Shown here piece by piece: positions 24,969-33,682 of a stretch of DNA of 59,313 nt; position 1 is the stretch's first letter, and each line of letters opens with the position of its first letter. Under the pieces are notes generated by a model. It did not search any database. It was not told the origin of the DNA and was given only the letters and a program-made list of their open reading frames with translations. Made by a program: the position numbers and the translations under genes. Source of the stretch: Gemmatimonadota bacterium (GTDB taxonomy: Bacteria; Gemmatimonadota; Gemmatimonadetes; Palauibacterales; KS3-K002); NCBI GenBank assembly GCA_020350785.1, contig CP070722.1, positions 863,843-923,155 on the forward strand, read 5' to 3'.

Positions 24969-25553
24969 TTAGTCCGGTTCAGGAGTGACGTTGGTGTCGT
25001 CACAGTTCGGGTTCCAAAGAACTCGGATCTGAACCCGTACGGGATCCCCTTCCACAGCATCGACGACGACCTTCGCGTAGACGTTGCACGGCAACGACAA
25101 GGCGGGGTCCGGCCGGCTGCGAATCGCGTACACCCCCCCAACGGTTACCGGTACGGGCTCCAAGGTCTCGTATTCATCCAGATCTTCCGGCACCCGCTCG
25201 ACGGTCTCGAAGGCTAGTGGCAGCTCGCGGATCCCGCTCGAGGCCTCAAGCGTCTCGAAGAATCCGCGGGGAAGCCAGACGGGCTGACCTTCCAACTGGG
25301 CGAAAGCAACGTCCCACTCGGGGGTCTGGTCCAGGCGGACCTCCCGAGGCAAACCGGAGCCCCGGCCGGAAAGCAGGTTGAGCCCGCTCGGCCGGTCGAT
25401 CGGCGCGGCCACGAGATCAAAGAGGGTGAGCTCCTCCGGCTCGCTGGGTCGCGTGAAGTCGACGTCCAGGTCGCTTCCGCAGCCGGCTAACGCGACCGCG
25501 GCCAGTAGCAGGAGGGCCGCACGACCGTGGAGACAATGGTTGAGATTCGCCAT
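24969..25553 (-). CDS. Predicted lipoprotein of unknown function
   Basis: A 194-residue product with a signal peptide and a lipobox (VALAGC, lipidated Cys at residue 25), so it is probably a membrane-attached lipoprotein. I recognise no family. The mature part is acidic and looks like a beta-rich small domain (FAQLEGQPVWLPRGFFETL, then VTVGGVYAIRSRPD). The start is 12 bases from the -10 box of a strong promoter, so the mRNA would have a leader of about 6 bases. It heads the serS-kinase-uvrD-gatCAB transcript. Confidence 0.7.
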   Translation of the reverse strand: MANLNHCLHGRAALLLLAAVALAGCGSDLDVDFTRPSEPEELTLFDLVAAPIDRPSGLNLLSGRGSGLPREVRLDQTPEWDVAFAQLEGQPVWLPRGFFETLEASSGIRELPLAFETVERVPEDLDEYETLEPVPVTVGGVYAIRSRPDPALSLPCNVYAKVVVDAVEGDPVRVQIRVLWNPNCDDTNVTPEPD

Positions 25554-25565
25554 GGCTGACGGCGA

Positions 25566-25594
25566 ACCTTATCCGTCGCTCGGGTGGCTGTCAA
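25566..25594 (-). promoter_or_regulatory. Promoter of the lipoprotein-serS-gatB transcript
   Basis: On the minus strand TTGACA (25594-25589), a 17-base spacer and TAAGGT (25571-25566). This is close to consensus and lies 12 bases from the lipoprotein ATG. Confidence 0.8.
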
Positions 25595-25616
25595 GCTGCG
25601 AAACCCCCGTCAATGC

Positions 25617-25645
25617 TTGACTTTGTGAGACCCGGCAGGTAGTTT
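25617..25645 (+). promoter_or_regulatory. Promoter of the roadblock-manC gene group
   Basis: TTGACT (25617-25622), a 17-base spacer and TAGTTT (25640-25645). The ATG of the roadblock gene follows after 38 bases. It diverges from the lipoprotein promoter, with 22 bases between the two -35 boxes. Confidence 0.75.
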
Positions 25646-25683
25646 CCCCCACTCCTGCGACTCACCAGCCCAGGATAACCCGA

Positions 25684-26037
25684 ATGCCAACACTCAGAGA
25701 TCTTCTTGCCCGCCTGTCGAACCGATCGGAGGTCGATTCTGTCTTCGCCGTCGGGCACGACGGGCTCCTTATCGACCATGCCGGCCCTAAGGACAGCGAT
25801 GCTGAGGCCGTGGCGGCCATGGCGCCGAACCTCCTGCGCAACGCCGGCGAGCTCGGCGCCGCAGCCCGTCGCGACGGCCCCGTCGCCGCCATCGTCGAGT
25901 ATCCGGATGGCGTGGTAATCGTGACCGACGTATCGCCGGAAATGATTCTCGTCACTTTCGTCAAGCCCGGCGTCCCGTTCGGCGCCCTTCTCTACGAGCT
26001 ACGGCACAATCGCGAGCAGATCTCCAAGCTCATTTGA
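25684..26037 (+). CDS. Roadblock/LC7 domain protein
   Basis: A 117-residue single-domain protein with the Roadblock/LC7 pattern: an N-terminal helix, SVFAVGHDGLLIDHAG, a central helix with repeated Ala-Glu (EAVAAMAPNLLRNAG), and two C-terminal strands (VVIVTDVSPEMILVTFV). In bacteria these proteins, MglB for example, regulate small Ras-like GTPases in polarity and motility. No GTPase gene lies in the window. It is separated from manC by 83 bases that hold no clear promoter, so they may be cotranscribed. Confidence 0.8.
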   Translation: MPTLRDLLARLSNRSEVDSVFAVGHDGLLIDHAGPKDSDAEAVAAMAPNLLRNAGELGAAARRDGPVAAIVEYPDGVVIVTDVSPEMILVTFVKPGVPFGALLYELRHNREQISKLI

Positions 26038-26120
26038 GCGGCCGGTCGGCCCGACGGTTGTGACGCGGCAGTGTTCCGACTCCGTCACGCTGAGACTCTC
26101 ACCAAGAGAAAGGCCTTCGA

Positions 26121-27185
26121 GTGAGCGCTAACGTCGGATTCGAGCGCTGGGTCGTCCTATTGGCAGGCGGGATTGGCTCCCGCTTTTGGCCCGCGAGCAC
26201 GCCAGCCAGGCCCAAGCAGTTCTTGCCGCTGGCCAGCGACAGACCGCTTATAGTCGAAACCTACGAACGCGCCTGCGCGCTGGCATCCGCATCCAACGTG
26301 CTGATCGTGGCCGGTGAACATCTGAGCCCTCACCTGCAACGCGATTTACCCGGCCTGCAACCCGACCAGCTCCTGCTAGAGCCCCAGGCGAAAGGCACGG
26401 CGCCCGCACTCGCCTGGGCGGCCAGCGAGATCCTCGCTCGCGCCCAGAACCCCGACCGCACCGTCATGATCTCGCTGCACTCGGACCACGTGATCCGACC
26501 CCTGAATAGATTCCTCGCCACGCTCGAACTGGCTATCCGGGGTGCCGGTGACCTGAATCGCCTGCTGACAGTCGGCATTCGACCCTCACGCCCGGAAACG
26601 GGATACGGCTACATCGAGGCCGGCGCGGAATTGCGACCCGGCATCTTCGAGGTCAGCCGCTTTGTCGAGAAGCCGGACCGCGCCACCGCGGAGGGTTATG
26701 TGGCTGCCGGCTTCGTCTGGAACTCCGGCATGTTCCTCTGGCGCCCTCAGGTCCTCCTCAGCGAGCTCGCCGCCCGCACGCCCGAGCTGGCCGACGAGCT
26801 GGCCAGCTTGCAGGCCGGCGACACGGCCCGCTTCTTCGGCGCCGTGCCGACGCTCACCATCGACCACGGGCTCATGGAGCGGAGTCCCAACATCGCGGTC
26901 GTTAGAGCGGATTTCGAGTGGGATGATGTCGGAGCCTGGGCGGCCCTGCTGCGAGTCCGTGACCTCGATGACCACGGCAATCTGTTGGTGGACGCCGCGC
27001 ACGCTGTGGATTGCCGCGATTGCCTGCTGTGGGCTGAGGACGGACCCGTTGTCGCCTTCGGCCTCGAAGACATCGTCGTGGTTCGTGCCTCCGGAGTTAC
27101 CTTCGTTTCAACCCGCGAACGCGCGGTCGATCTCAAGAACTTGCTGGCCCAGCTCCCCGACGACTTGAGAAGCGGAGGATCATAA
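26121..27185 (+). CDS. manC: Mannose-1-phosphate guanylyltransferase
   Basis: Makes GDP-mannose from mannose-1-phosphate and GTP for polysaccharides or glycans. The 354-residue protein has the nucleotidyltransferase signature LAGGIGSRFWPASTPARPKQ (residues 15-34), then QAKGTAPALAWAA, ETGYGYIEAG, FVEKPDRATAEGYV and FVWNSGMFLWRP, all of the GMP type. There is no C-terminal phosphomannose isomerase domain, so it is the single-function form. The GTG at 26121 follows an AAAGG ribosome site. The stop is 2 bases from the next gene. Confidence 0.92.
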   Translation: MSANVGFERWVVLLAGGIGSRFWPASTPARPKQFLPLASDRPLIVETYERACALASASNVLIVAGEHLSPHLQRDLPGLQPDQLLLEPQAKGTAPALAWAASEILARAQNPDRTVMISLHSDHVIRPLNRFLATLELAIRGAGDLNRLLTVGIRPSRPETGYGYIEAGAELRPGIFEVSRFVEKPDRATAEGYVAAGFVWNSGMFLWRPQVLLSELAARTPELADELASLQAGDTARFFGAVPTLTIDHGLMERSPNIAVVRADFEWDDVGAWAALLRVRDLDDHGNLLVDAAHAVDCRDCLLWAEDGPVVAFGLEDIVVVRASGVTFVSTRERAVDLKNLLAQLPDDLRSGGS

Positions 27186-27187
27186 CC

Positions 27188-28402
27188 GTGGCACAGCCTG
27201 GCCTGATTCTATTCGACGACCGGCGGGCCCGCGCCTGGCAACCCTTCACGCTGACTCGCCCCGCCGGTGAGCTGCTCTTCGGCTCGCAGAAGCTGGTGGA
27301 GCGCGCCGAACGCTCGCTCGGACTGCGTTGCATCGGCTACCTCACTTCGGAACATCTGGCCGACTTCGAGGAGGTCGGCGCTCCCCCCGTCTTGTCCGTC
27401 GAAGCTCTACCCGCCGACCGCGACTCGCTATTCTGGTGTTCGCGAGCTGTGATCGAGGTGGACCAGGCGATACCCTTCCCAACGAGCGCCACTCTCTTCC
27501 AGATCGACGACCGGCCCGTCGGTATCTTCAGCCCTGCCGGGATGGCGCCGGACCCGTCTTTCCTGGAAGACCTGACGCCCGGGTCCGCGCCGCTGCCCAG
27601 CGTGCCGGTGCGCGGCCGCCTGATCGAGAACATCTGGGACCTGCTTCTGGATTCGCCCGAGCAATTGGGTCGCGACCTGGCGGCAAGTGGCGAACGGCCC
27701 AGCGCCGGACTCCCGGCGGGCGTCTACCGGGAAGGCGGCCACCCGCTTTCCCTCGGCAACGACGTCCGCATCGAGCCCGGAGTCCTCTTCGACACGCGCG
27801 AAGGTCCGATCCGTCTCGAGAGCCAGGTGGAGGTGCGCAGCGGCACGCGACTCAGCGGTCCCGCGCTCATCGGCCCGCACTCGCGTCTGCTGGGCGGCCC
27901 TATCGAGAAGATCACCGCCGGGCCTTACTCCTATCTCCAGGGTGAAGTGGCGGAGTGCGTCTTCCTCGGATACACGAACAAAGCTCACGGTGGCCACCTC
28001 GGGCACGCCTACGTCGGCCGCTGGGTGAACCTGGGAGCCTTCACGACCAACAGCGACCTGAAGAACAACTATGGCTCCGTTCGCCTCTGGACGCCCGACG
28101 GGGTCCAGGATACCGGTAGGCTCAAGTTGGGGTGCTTCCTGGGCGATCACGTCAAGACGGGCATCGGGCTCCTGCTGGGGACTGGCACGGTGGTGGGTGC
28201 TGGAGCTAACGTGTACGGCAATAAGATGCCGCCCCGGTACGTAGAGCCGTTCAGCTGGGGCGAAGGTGATCAGCTCGGGGAATACCGTCTGGCCGATTTC
28301 ATCGAGACGGCGCAGGCCGCCATGGCCAGGCGCGGCGTCGACCTGGGCGAGCGCGGGCGGCGGTATCTCGAGTATTGTTGGCGTAAGGGGCGGGGTGGAT
28401 GA
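27188..28402 (+). CDS. Alternative GlmU-type sugar nucleotidyltransferase/acetyltransferase
   Basis: A 404-residue protein that resembles the alternative GlmU group of Bacteroidetes and Gemmatimonadetes. The N-terminus is ILFDDRRARAWQPFTLTRP instead of the usual GGxGTR loop, followed by GELLFGSQKLVERAE. The C-terminal half is a left-handed beta-helix with hexapeptide-like repeats: GNDVRIEPGVLFD, GPIRLESQVEVRSGTRLSGP, then AGPYSYLQGEVAECVFLGY and NKAHGGHLGHAYVGRWVNLG. It likely makes UDP-GlcNAc or a related nucleotide sugar; the exact substrate is inferred. Begins at a GTG 2 bases after manC. Confidence 0.75.
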   Translation: MAQPGLILFDDRRARAWQPFTLTRPAGELLFGSQKLVERAERSLGLRCIGYLTSEHLADFEEVGAPPVLSVEALPADRDSLFWCSRAVIEVDQAIPFPTSATLFQIDDRPVGIFSPAGMAPDPSFLEDLTPGSAPLPSVPVRGRLIENIWDLLLDSPEQLGRDLAASGERPSAGLPAGVYREGGHPLSLGNDVRIEPGVLFDTREGPIRLESQVEVRSGTRLSGPALIGPHSRLLGGPIEKITAGPYSYLQGEVAECVFLGYTNKAHGGHLGHAYVGRWVNLGAFTTNSDLKNNYGSVRLWTPDGVQDTGRLKLGCFLGDHVKTGIGLLLGTGTVVGAGANVYGNKMPPRYVEPFSWGEGDQLGEYRLADFIETAQAAMARRGVDLGERGRRYLEYCWRKGRGG

Positions 28403-29229
28403 GCTTTGTCGTTCATGTTCTGGGAAGTGGCAGCCGCGGCAATTCATTACTTCTAGAAACCTCACAAACCCGAATCCTCATCGACGCCGGCTTCAGCGGG
28501 CGTCAGATCGAGCGTCGGCTCGGCGACCTCGACATCCAACCCGATACCCTCTCCGCGCTTCTCATAACTCACGAGCACCGCGACCACACGCAAGGCATGG
28601 GAGTGATCGCGCGCCGCTGGAGCTTGCCCGTCTACATCGCGCGCGCCACGGCCGCCTCTTGCTCGGCGCTGTTGAATGGGCAGGAGGAGGTCCGCTTCTA
28701 CCGGGCGGGTCAGCCGGTCGATTTCGGCGACCTGCGTGTGGAGCCTTTCCTGACCTGCCACGATGCGATCGATCCGCTGGCGATCACGGTCCGCCAGCGA
28801 TCGAGCGGGCTCAAAGTCGGCATCGCCACCGACCTGGGGACGCCCACCGTCTCGGTGCGGCACGCCCTCAGGAGGTGTGACCTCCTGATTCTGGAGGCCA
28901 ACCACGACGAGATCATGTTACGGAACGGCCCCTACCCCTGGTCGGTCAAGAGCCGCATTGCCGGACGCCACGGCCACTTATCGAATCGCGCCGCCGCCCA
29001 ACTCGCCATCGAGCTGCTGCACCCCGGCCTTGCCGGCGTGGTGCTCGCACACCTCAGCCAGGAATGCAACGACCCAGAATTAGCTTTGGAGAGCGTCGGC
29101 GACGCGTTGAGAAGCAAGCGATTCGGCGGGTTTCTACAGGTGGCACTGCAGGATGAACCGCTCGCCGGCATCGACGTGCAGGCCCTCGCCGCGGCGGTCA
29201 GCTCGCCCCAGCTTGGCCTCTTTGGCTGA
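28399..29229 (+). CDS. YycJ/WalJ-type metallo-beta-lactamase-fold hydrolase
   Basis: A 276-residue MBL-fold hydrolase. The metal motif is ITHEHRDHTQGM (HxHxDH). Other signs are VLGSGSRGNSLLLE at the N-terminus, FLTCHDAIDPLAI, GIATDLGTPTVSV and EANHDEIMLRNGPYP, all as in YycJ, a probable nuclease-like enzyme of the WalRK locus in Firmicutes. No two-component genes are beside it here. The ATG overlaps the previous stop (ATGA). It ends 9 bases from the convergent rseP. Substrate unknown. Confidence 0.88.
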   Translation: MSFVVHVLGSGSRGNSLLLETSQTRILIDAGFSGRQIERRLGDLDIQPDTLSALLITHEHRDHTQGMGVIARRWSLPVYIARATAASCSALLNGQEEVRFYRAGQPVDFGDLRVEPFLTCHDAIDPLAITVRQRSSGLKVGIATDLGTPTVSVRHALRRCDLLILEANHDEIMLRNGPYPWSVKSRIAGRHGHLSNRAAAQLAIELLHPGLAGVVLAHLSQECNDPELALESVGDALRSKRFGGFLQVALQDEPLAGIDVQALAAAVSSPQLGLFG

Positions 29230-29238
29230 CGCCCCGCG

Positions 29239-30318
29239 CTAGTTGCCGGTCAACCGCAGCACGTCGGCGGTCAGCGCCCAGACCATTATCCCCAAGATCA
29301 ACAGGAGGCCGACCTGACTCAGTCGCGCCCGGGCCTCGATCGACAGCGCCCGACCGCGCACCCCCTCGATCGCCAAGAATACCAGGTGACCGCCGTCCAG
29401 GATCGGTATCGGCAGTAGGTTCAACACGGCCAGATGCACGCTCAGAATGGCCATGAACGTCAGAAACGGGATAATCCCGGCACGAGCCGCCTCGCCCGAG
29501 ATCTGCCCGATCATGATAGGCCCGCCGATATCGCGAGCCGACGCCTGCCCGCTGAACAGCTGACCGAGGAAGACGATGACGATGCGCGACATTGCGACCG
29601 TCTGCTGTGTCCCGATGACCAATGAGCCCGCGAGCTCCGGGACGCGCCGCGCGTTCAGCGTGTCGCGCACTACTCCGATCTGCCCGGTGCTCAGACTATC
29701 ACCGCTGATCGGGTGTACACCGCGGCCGACACGAGTCTCCAGCTCTAGCTCGTGGCCATCCCGGGCGACGGTGAGCACGACGCTTCCACCGGGGCGCGCG
29801 CTCACGTATTCGGCAAACTCACGCCACTGCTTCACCTTGTTCCCATCGACCGCCAGGATGAGGTCGCCCGCCTGCAACCCGGCCTCGGCCGCGGGCGCAT
29901 CTGCCTTGACCTCACCGATGAGCGGCTCCCACGACTCGAAGTAGGCGAGCCCGGCATAAACGATGACCGCGAAGATGAAGTTCATCACGACGCCGGCCGA
30001 GATGACGACGGCCCGCGTCCCTATCGATTTCGAATCGAACCGCCGCTCGGGTGGAACCTCGATGTCGTCCTTTCCACCCTCGATGACCTCCAGCGCCTCA
30101 TCCTCGCCCATGCCGGCCATCTTCACGTAACCGCCCAGAGGCAGCGCCGAGATCACGTACTCGGTCTCGCCGCGCTTGAACCCCAGCACCTTCGGACCGA
30201 ACCCTACCGAGAAGCGCGGCACGGAGATGCCAGCGAGCTTCGCGGTAATGAAGTGCCCCAGCTCGTGCACCACGATAAGAACACCGAGAACTACGATGAA
30301 AGCTAGAATCGAGGTCAT
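29239..30318 (-). CDS. rseP: Site-2 intramembrane metalloprotease RseP
   Basis: RseP cuts membrane-anchored regulators, such as anti-sigma factors, and leftover signal peptides. The 359-residue protein has the zinc motif HELGH at 18-22 in the first helix, a PDZ domain in the middle (GDLILAVDGNKVKQWREF), and the second metal-binding site NLLPIPILDGGHLVF near the end, then a last helix. Only one PDZ domain is obvious; E. coli RseP has two. Its place after dxr, cdsA and uppS is the common envelope-biogenesis order. Confidence 0.95.
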   Translation of the reverse strand: MTSILAFIVVLGVLIVVHELGHFITAKLAGISVPRFSVGFGPKVLGFKRGETEYVISALPLGGYVKMAGMGEDEALEVIEGGKDDIEVPPERRFDSKSIGTRAVVISAGVVMNFIFAVIVYAGLAYFESWEPLIGEVKADAPAAEAGLQAGDLILAVDGNKVKQWREFAEYVSARPGGSVVLTVARDGHELELETRVGRGVHPISGDSLSTGQIGVVRDTLNARRVPELAGSLVIGTQQTVAMSRIVIVFLGQLFSGQASARDIGGPIMIGQISGEAARAGIIPFLTFMAILSVHLAVLNLLPIPILDGGHLVFLAIEGVRGRALSIEARARLSQVGLLLILGIMVWALTADVLRLTGN

Positions 30319-31491
30319 CTAGGCCGATCTCTGTGAGTTTGCTCTGATCTTGTCAACGGTCGCCCGCGCCGTCTGGCGAGCCCAGGCGTCTGCGCGCCGC
30401 ACCACGTCGAGAGCCGTCGGCTCCTCCACTTCATGACCGCCCAACACCGCCCCGATCACCTCCGGGATCTCCGTGAAGGCGATCCCTTCGGCCAGGAAGG
30501 CGGCCACCGCCTCCTCGCTGGCGGCGTTGAACACGGCCGGCGCCGTTCCACCGCGCAATGCCGCCGCGCGGCCCAGCTCGAAGGCGGGAAAGCGCCCGGC
30601 TCGAATCGGCTCGAACGTCAGCGCGCCGACTTCCGCCAGATCCAGCGACGGCGTGTCGAACGGCAGCCGCTCCGGGTAGTTCAGCGCGTACTGCACCGGC
30701 ACCGCCATGGTCGGGTAACCGAGCTGGGCGAGAACCGAGCCGTCTCGAAACTGGACCAGCGAGTGCACGATCGACTGCGGGTGGATCACCACGTCGACCC
30801 GGTCGTAGGGCAACCCGAAAAGGAAATGCGCCTCCACGACCTCCAGCGCCTTGTTGACGAGCGTGGCGGAATCCACCGTGATCTTCGCCCCCATGTTCCA
30901 GGTCGGGTGGCGCAGCGCTTCGCCGGGGGTTACCCCAGACAGCTCCAGCGGGTCCCGATCCCGAAACGGCCCACCCGAAGCCGTGAGCACGACGCGTCGC
31001 ACGCTCTCGAGACTGGCTCCCTGCAGGCACTGAAAGACGGCGCTGTGCTCGCTATCCACCGGGATCAGCTCGCCGCCGCCATCCTCCAGCGCGCGCATGA
31101 CCAGCGACCCGCCGACGACCAATGATTCCTTGTTGGCCAGTGCCACCCGCTTGCCCGCCGCCAACGCTACGAGCGTCGGCTCCAAGCCCGCCGCACCGAC
31201 CAACGCGTTCACCACGATGTCGACATCGGGGCGAGCCACAACCTCCAAGACCGCCCCCCAACCCGATAGCAGCTGTGTGCCTGGCGTGCCGCCGGCCGCT
31301 GCCGAGTCGGCATCGACCAGTACGGCCACATCCGGGCTAAACCTGCCGACTTGCTCGAGCAGCGCCCCGGCGCTCCGATTCGCGGTAAGCGCTACGACGC
31401 GGAAACGGTCCGGGAAGGCATCAACAACCTCGAGCGTGGTCTTTCCGATCGAGCCAGTCGAACCCAGTACGGCTATGCCGCGCCTGTCCAT
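30319..31491 (-). CDS. dxr: 1-deoxy-D-xylulose-5-phosphate reductoisomerase
   Basis: Dxr converts DXP to methylerythritol phosphate, the second step of the MEP isoprenoid route. The ATG at 31491 shares a base with the cdsA stop (TGATG) and gives 390 residues starting MDRRGIAVLGSTGSIGKTTL (NADPH loop). Further marks are LANKESLVVGG, IPVDSEHSAVFQCL, TASGGPFRDRD, MGAKITVDSATLVNKALE and IHPQSIVHSLVQFRDGS, which carry the metal and substrate residues. The longer upstream frame overlaps cdsA and is rejected. The product feeds undecaprenyl phosphate synthesis by the neighbouring uppS. Confidence 0.97.
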   Translation of the reverse strand: MDRRGIAVLGSTGSIGKTTLEVVDAFPDRFRVVALTANRSAGALLEQVGRFSPDVAVLVDADSAAAGGTPGTQLLSGWGAVLEVVARPDVDIVVNALVGAAGLEPTLVALAAGKRVALANKESLVVGGSLVMRALEDGGGELIPVDSEHSAVFQCLQGASLESVRRVVLTASGGPFRDRDPLELSGVTPGEALRHPTWNMGAKITVDSATLVNKALEVVEAHFLFGLPYDRVDVVIHPQSIVHSLVQFRDGSVLAQLGYPTMAVPVQYALNYPERLPFDTPSLDLAEVGALTFEPIRAGRFPAFELGRAAALRGGTAPAVFNAASEEAVAAFLAEGIAFTEIPEVIGAVLGGHEVEEPTALDVVRRADAWARQTARATVDKIRANSQRSA

Positions 31492-32339
31492 CACGTTCCC
31501 AACCACCACAAGAAGGCGTAGGCGACGGGGAAGACGAAGAGGAGCGAATCGAGGCGGTCCAGCACACCGCCGTGACCCGGCAGCAGGCTCGAACTGTCTT
31601 TCGCGCCCCACTCGCGCTTGAAACGGGACTCGAACAGATCGCCGATCTGCCCGGCTACGGCAACGGCTGCGCCGAACGCCAGAAGCGCGATCGGGCTCAG
31701 CGTCCAATTCACCAACGGACGAGTCGCCTCCGCATAGCCCAGCGCTCCCGCCGTCGTGGCCACGAAACCCGCCACCGCGCCTTCCCGCGTCTTTCCGGGG
31801 CTGATTTTCGGGGCCAGCTTGTGCCGACCGATCGCGCGGCCGCCGAAGTAAGCCGCCGTATCGCCTATCCAGGTTATTGCGACCGGCAGCAGCAAGATGC
31901 CGCCCCCTCGAACGCTGAGTAGGCGACCATCGATGTCGCGGATCCAGACCGCGAACGCCAGCAAGCCACCCGTATACAGGGCCCCGAACGTGGCCACCAT
32001 GATCTGTCTGCCGGGCTGCGCTTCAGAGCTAAGCGTCAGCATCACGGTTGCCGCCGCGGCCAGCGTCAACAGGGTTGCCCAGACCGCGAAGGCCGGCGCC
32101 TCGAAGGTCGCGGCCAGCAGAACGTAGGCCACGGCCAGCAGAACCGTCAGCCTGGCCGAGCCGCCCAGGTCCCGGCTCCTCTGCATCTCGCAGAACTCCC
32201 AGGCGGCGACCCCAGCGAAGACCGCCAAGAAGGCCGCCAACCAGTATCCGCCCAGGTAGGCGACGCCCAGTGCTGTGGGGATGCCTAGCGCTGCCACGCC
32301 GACCCGTTTGGCCAGCTCGCCGCCCGAACCTGCCATCAT
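31491..32339 (-). CDS. cdsA: Phosphatidate cytidylyltransferase
   Basis: Makes CDP-diacylglycerol from phosphatidate and CTP in the inner membrane. About 282 residues with roughly eight membrane helices. The family signature is near the C-terminus (GDLFESRFKREWGAKDSSSLLPGHGGVLDRLDS, here broken into GDLFESRFKR, then KDSSSLLPGHGGVLDRLDS). An earlier part is WIGDTAAYFGGRAIGRHKLAPKISPGKT, seen as WIGDTAAYFGGRAIG and KISPGKTREG. The start ATGATG at 32339-32334 overlaps the uppS stop. Confidence 0.95.
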   Translation of the reverse strand: MMAGSGGELAKRVGVAALGIPTALGVAYLGGYWLAAFLAVFAGVAAWEFCEMQRSRDLGGSARLTVLLAVAYVLLAATFEAPAFAVWATLLTLAAAATVMLTLSSEAQPGRQIMVATFGALYTGGLLAFAVWIRDIDGRLLSVRGGGILLLPVAITWIGDTAAYFGGRAIGRHKLAPKISPGKTREGAVAGFVATTAGALGYAEATRPLVNWTLSPIALLAFGAAVAVAGQIGDLFESRFKREWGAKDSSSLLPGHGGVLDRLDSLLFVFPVAYAFLWWLGT

Positions 32340-33094
32340 CGAGCGGAGATCCTTCCAAACCGGCGTTCCCGCTTCGTGTACTCGAGCACCGCCTCGAACA
32401 GGTGCTCGCGCCGGAAGTCGGGCCAGAGAACCGGAGTGCTGTAGAGTTCCGTGTAGGCGAGCTGCCAGAGCATGAAGTTGGAGATTCGGTATTCGCCGGA
32501 GGTGCGGATCAGGAGATCGGGGTCCGGCCACGGCGCCGTGTACAGCTCCGCCTGGAACGCCGACTCGTCGATCTCACTGGGAAGAAGTTCGCCGGCGGCG
32601 ACGCGCTCTGCCAAACGCTGGGCCGCCTGCATCAGTTCGCGGCGACTGCTGTAGCTGATGGCTAGAATCAGCTGCAGCTTATTCCCCTCGCGCGTCGCTG
32701 AGATGATGCTATCGATCGCCGCACGTTCGGCCCGACCCAAGCGCTCGATCTCCCCGACGACATCCACCCGTACGCCATTCTTCACCAAATCGCGCAGCTC
32801 GGCTTTCGCATAGTGCTTGAGCAGCTCCATGAGAAAGGCGATCTCAGGTGCGGGCCTCTGCCAGTTCTCCTGGGAGAACGCAAATAGGGTAAGGATGCCG
32901 ACGCCGGCTTCGATCGCGCCCTCCACGACCTCTCTCACCGATTTCATCCCCGCCCTGTGGCCCTCGAAGCGAGGCAATCCCCGCTCCGTCGCCCAGCGCC
33001 CGTTGCCGTCCATGATGACGGCGACGTGCGTGGGGATCTCGGCTCTGTCGAGTCGTTTGATGAGATCGAGGCCTTCTGATGTCTCTGATGTCAT
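32336..33094 (-). CDS. uppS: Undecaprenyl diphosphate synthase (isoprenyl transferase)
   Basis: A cis-prenyltransferase that builds the C55 carrier lipid for cell wall synthesis. The 252 residues include IMDGNGRWATERGL, with the catalytic Asp at residue 29, then HRAGMKSVREVVEGA and LTLFAFSQENWQRP. Toward the end LLIRTSGEYRISNFMLWQLA and TPVLWPDF complete the five conserved regions. It follows frr by 36 bases. Confidence 0.96.
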   Translation of the reverse strand: MTSETSEGLDLIKRLDRAEIPTHVAVIMDGNGRWATERGLPRFEGHRAGMKSVREVVEGAIEAGVGILTLFAFSQENWQRPAPEIAFLMELLKHYAKAELRDLVKNGVRVDVVGEIERLGRAERAAIDSIISATREGNKLQLILAISYSSRRELMQAAQRLAERVAAGELLPSEIDESAFQAELYTAPWPDPDLLIRTSGEYRISNFMLWQLAYTELYSTPVLWPDFRREHLFEAVLEYTKRERRFGRISAR

Positions 33095-33130
33095 GAGCGG
33101 ATTGCACTGCCGGAGGAGTGGCGTTCCAAT

Positions 33131-33682
33131 CTAGACTTCTCTTACTTCTGCTTCCTTCGCCTCGAGGAGCGCCTCCACCTTCTTCGTGAACTCGTCGGTC
33201 AGCTCCTGCATCTCCTGGAGAAGGCGATGACCCTCATCTTCCGAAATCTCGCCGGTTTTGGACTTCGTCTTGATCTCGTCGTTGGCAGCCCTGCGCGCGG
33301 CGCGCAGGGAGACGCGCGACTCCTCAGCTATCTTGTGGAGACGCTTCACCAGCTCCAGGCGCCGCTCCTCGTTGAGAGGGGGAATCGGGACATGGATTAC
33401 CGTGCCGTCGTTGGAGGGGTTCAGCCCCAGGTCGGCGGCCTGTATCCCCTTCTCGATGACACCCATCAAGTTCTTGTCCCAAGGTTGGACGACCAAGAGG
33501 CGCGGCTCCGGCGCGCTGATCGTAGCCAACTGCTCCAGCGGCATGTGCGACTCGTAAGCCTCGACTCGTATGTGCTCGAGTAGCGCGGGGGACGCTTTTC
33601 CCGTCCGCACGGACGCAAACTCGCGGCGCAGCGCGTCAACGGCCTTTTCCATTCGTGCACGCGTTTCTTTGGCGATCTTCAT
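33131..33682 (-). CDS. frr: Ribosome recycling factor
   Basis: With EF-G, RRF splits the post-termination ribosome. The 183-residue protein matches the family: a long three-helix bundle with KAVDALRREFASVRTGKASP near the start, ATISAPEPRLLVVQPWD and DGTVIHVPIPPLNEERRLELV, and the C-terminal RRAANDEIKTKSKTGEISEDE. It overlaps the pyrH end by four bases and lies in the universal order rpsB-tsf-pyrH-frr. Confidence 0.98.
   Translation of the reverse strand: MKIAKETRARMEKAVDALRREFASVRTGKASPALLEHIRVEAYESHMPLEQLATISAPEPRLLVVQPWDKNLMGVIEKGIQAADLGLNPSNDGTVIHVPIPPLNEERRLELVKRLHKIAEESRVSLRAARRAANDEIKTKSKTGEISEDEGHRLLQEMQELTDEFTKKVEALLEAKEAEVREV

Noticed and set aside
27428..28465. A 345-codon minus-strand frame opposite the alternative GlmU-like gene.
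   Set aside because: No recognisable motif; the plus-strand gene has hexapeptide repeats and overlaps its neighbours tightly.
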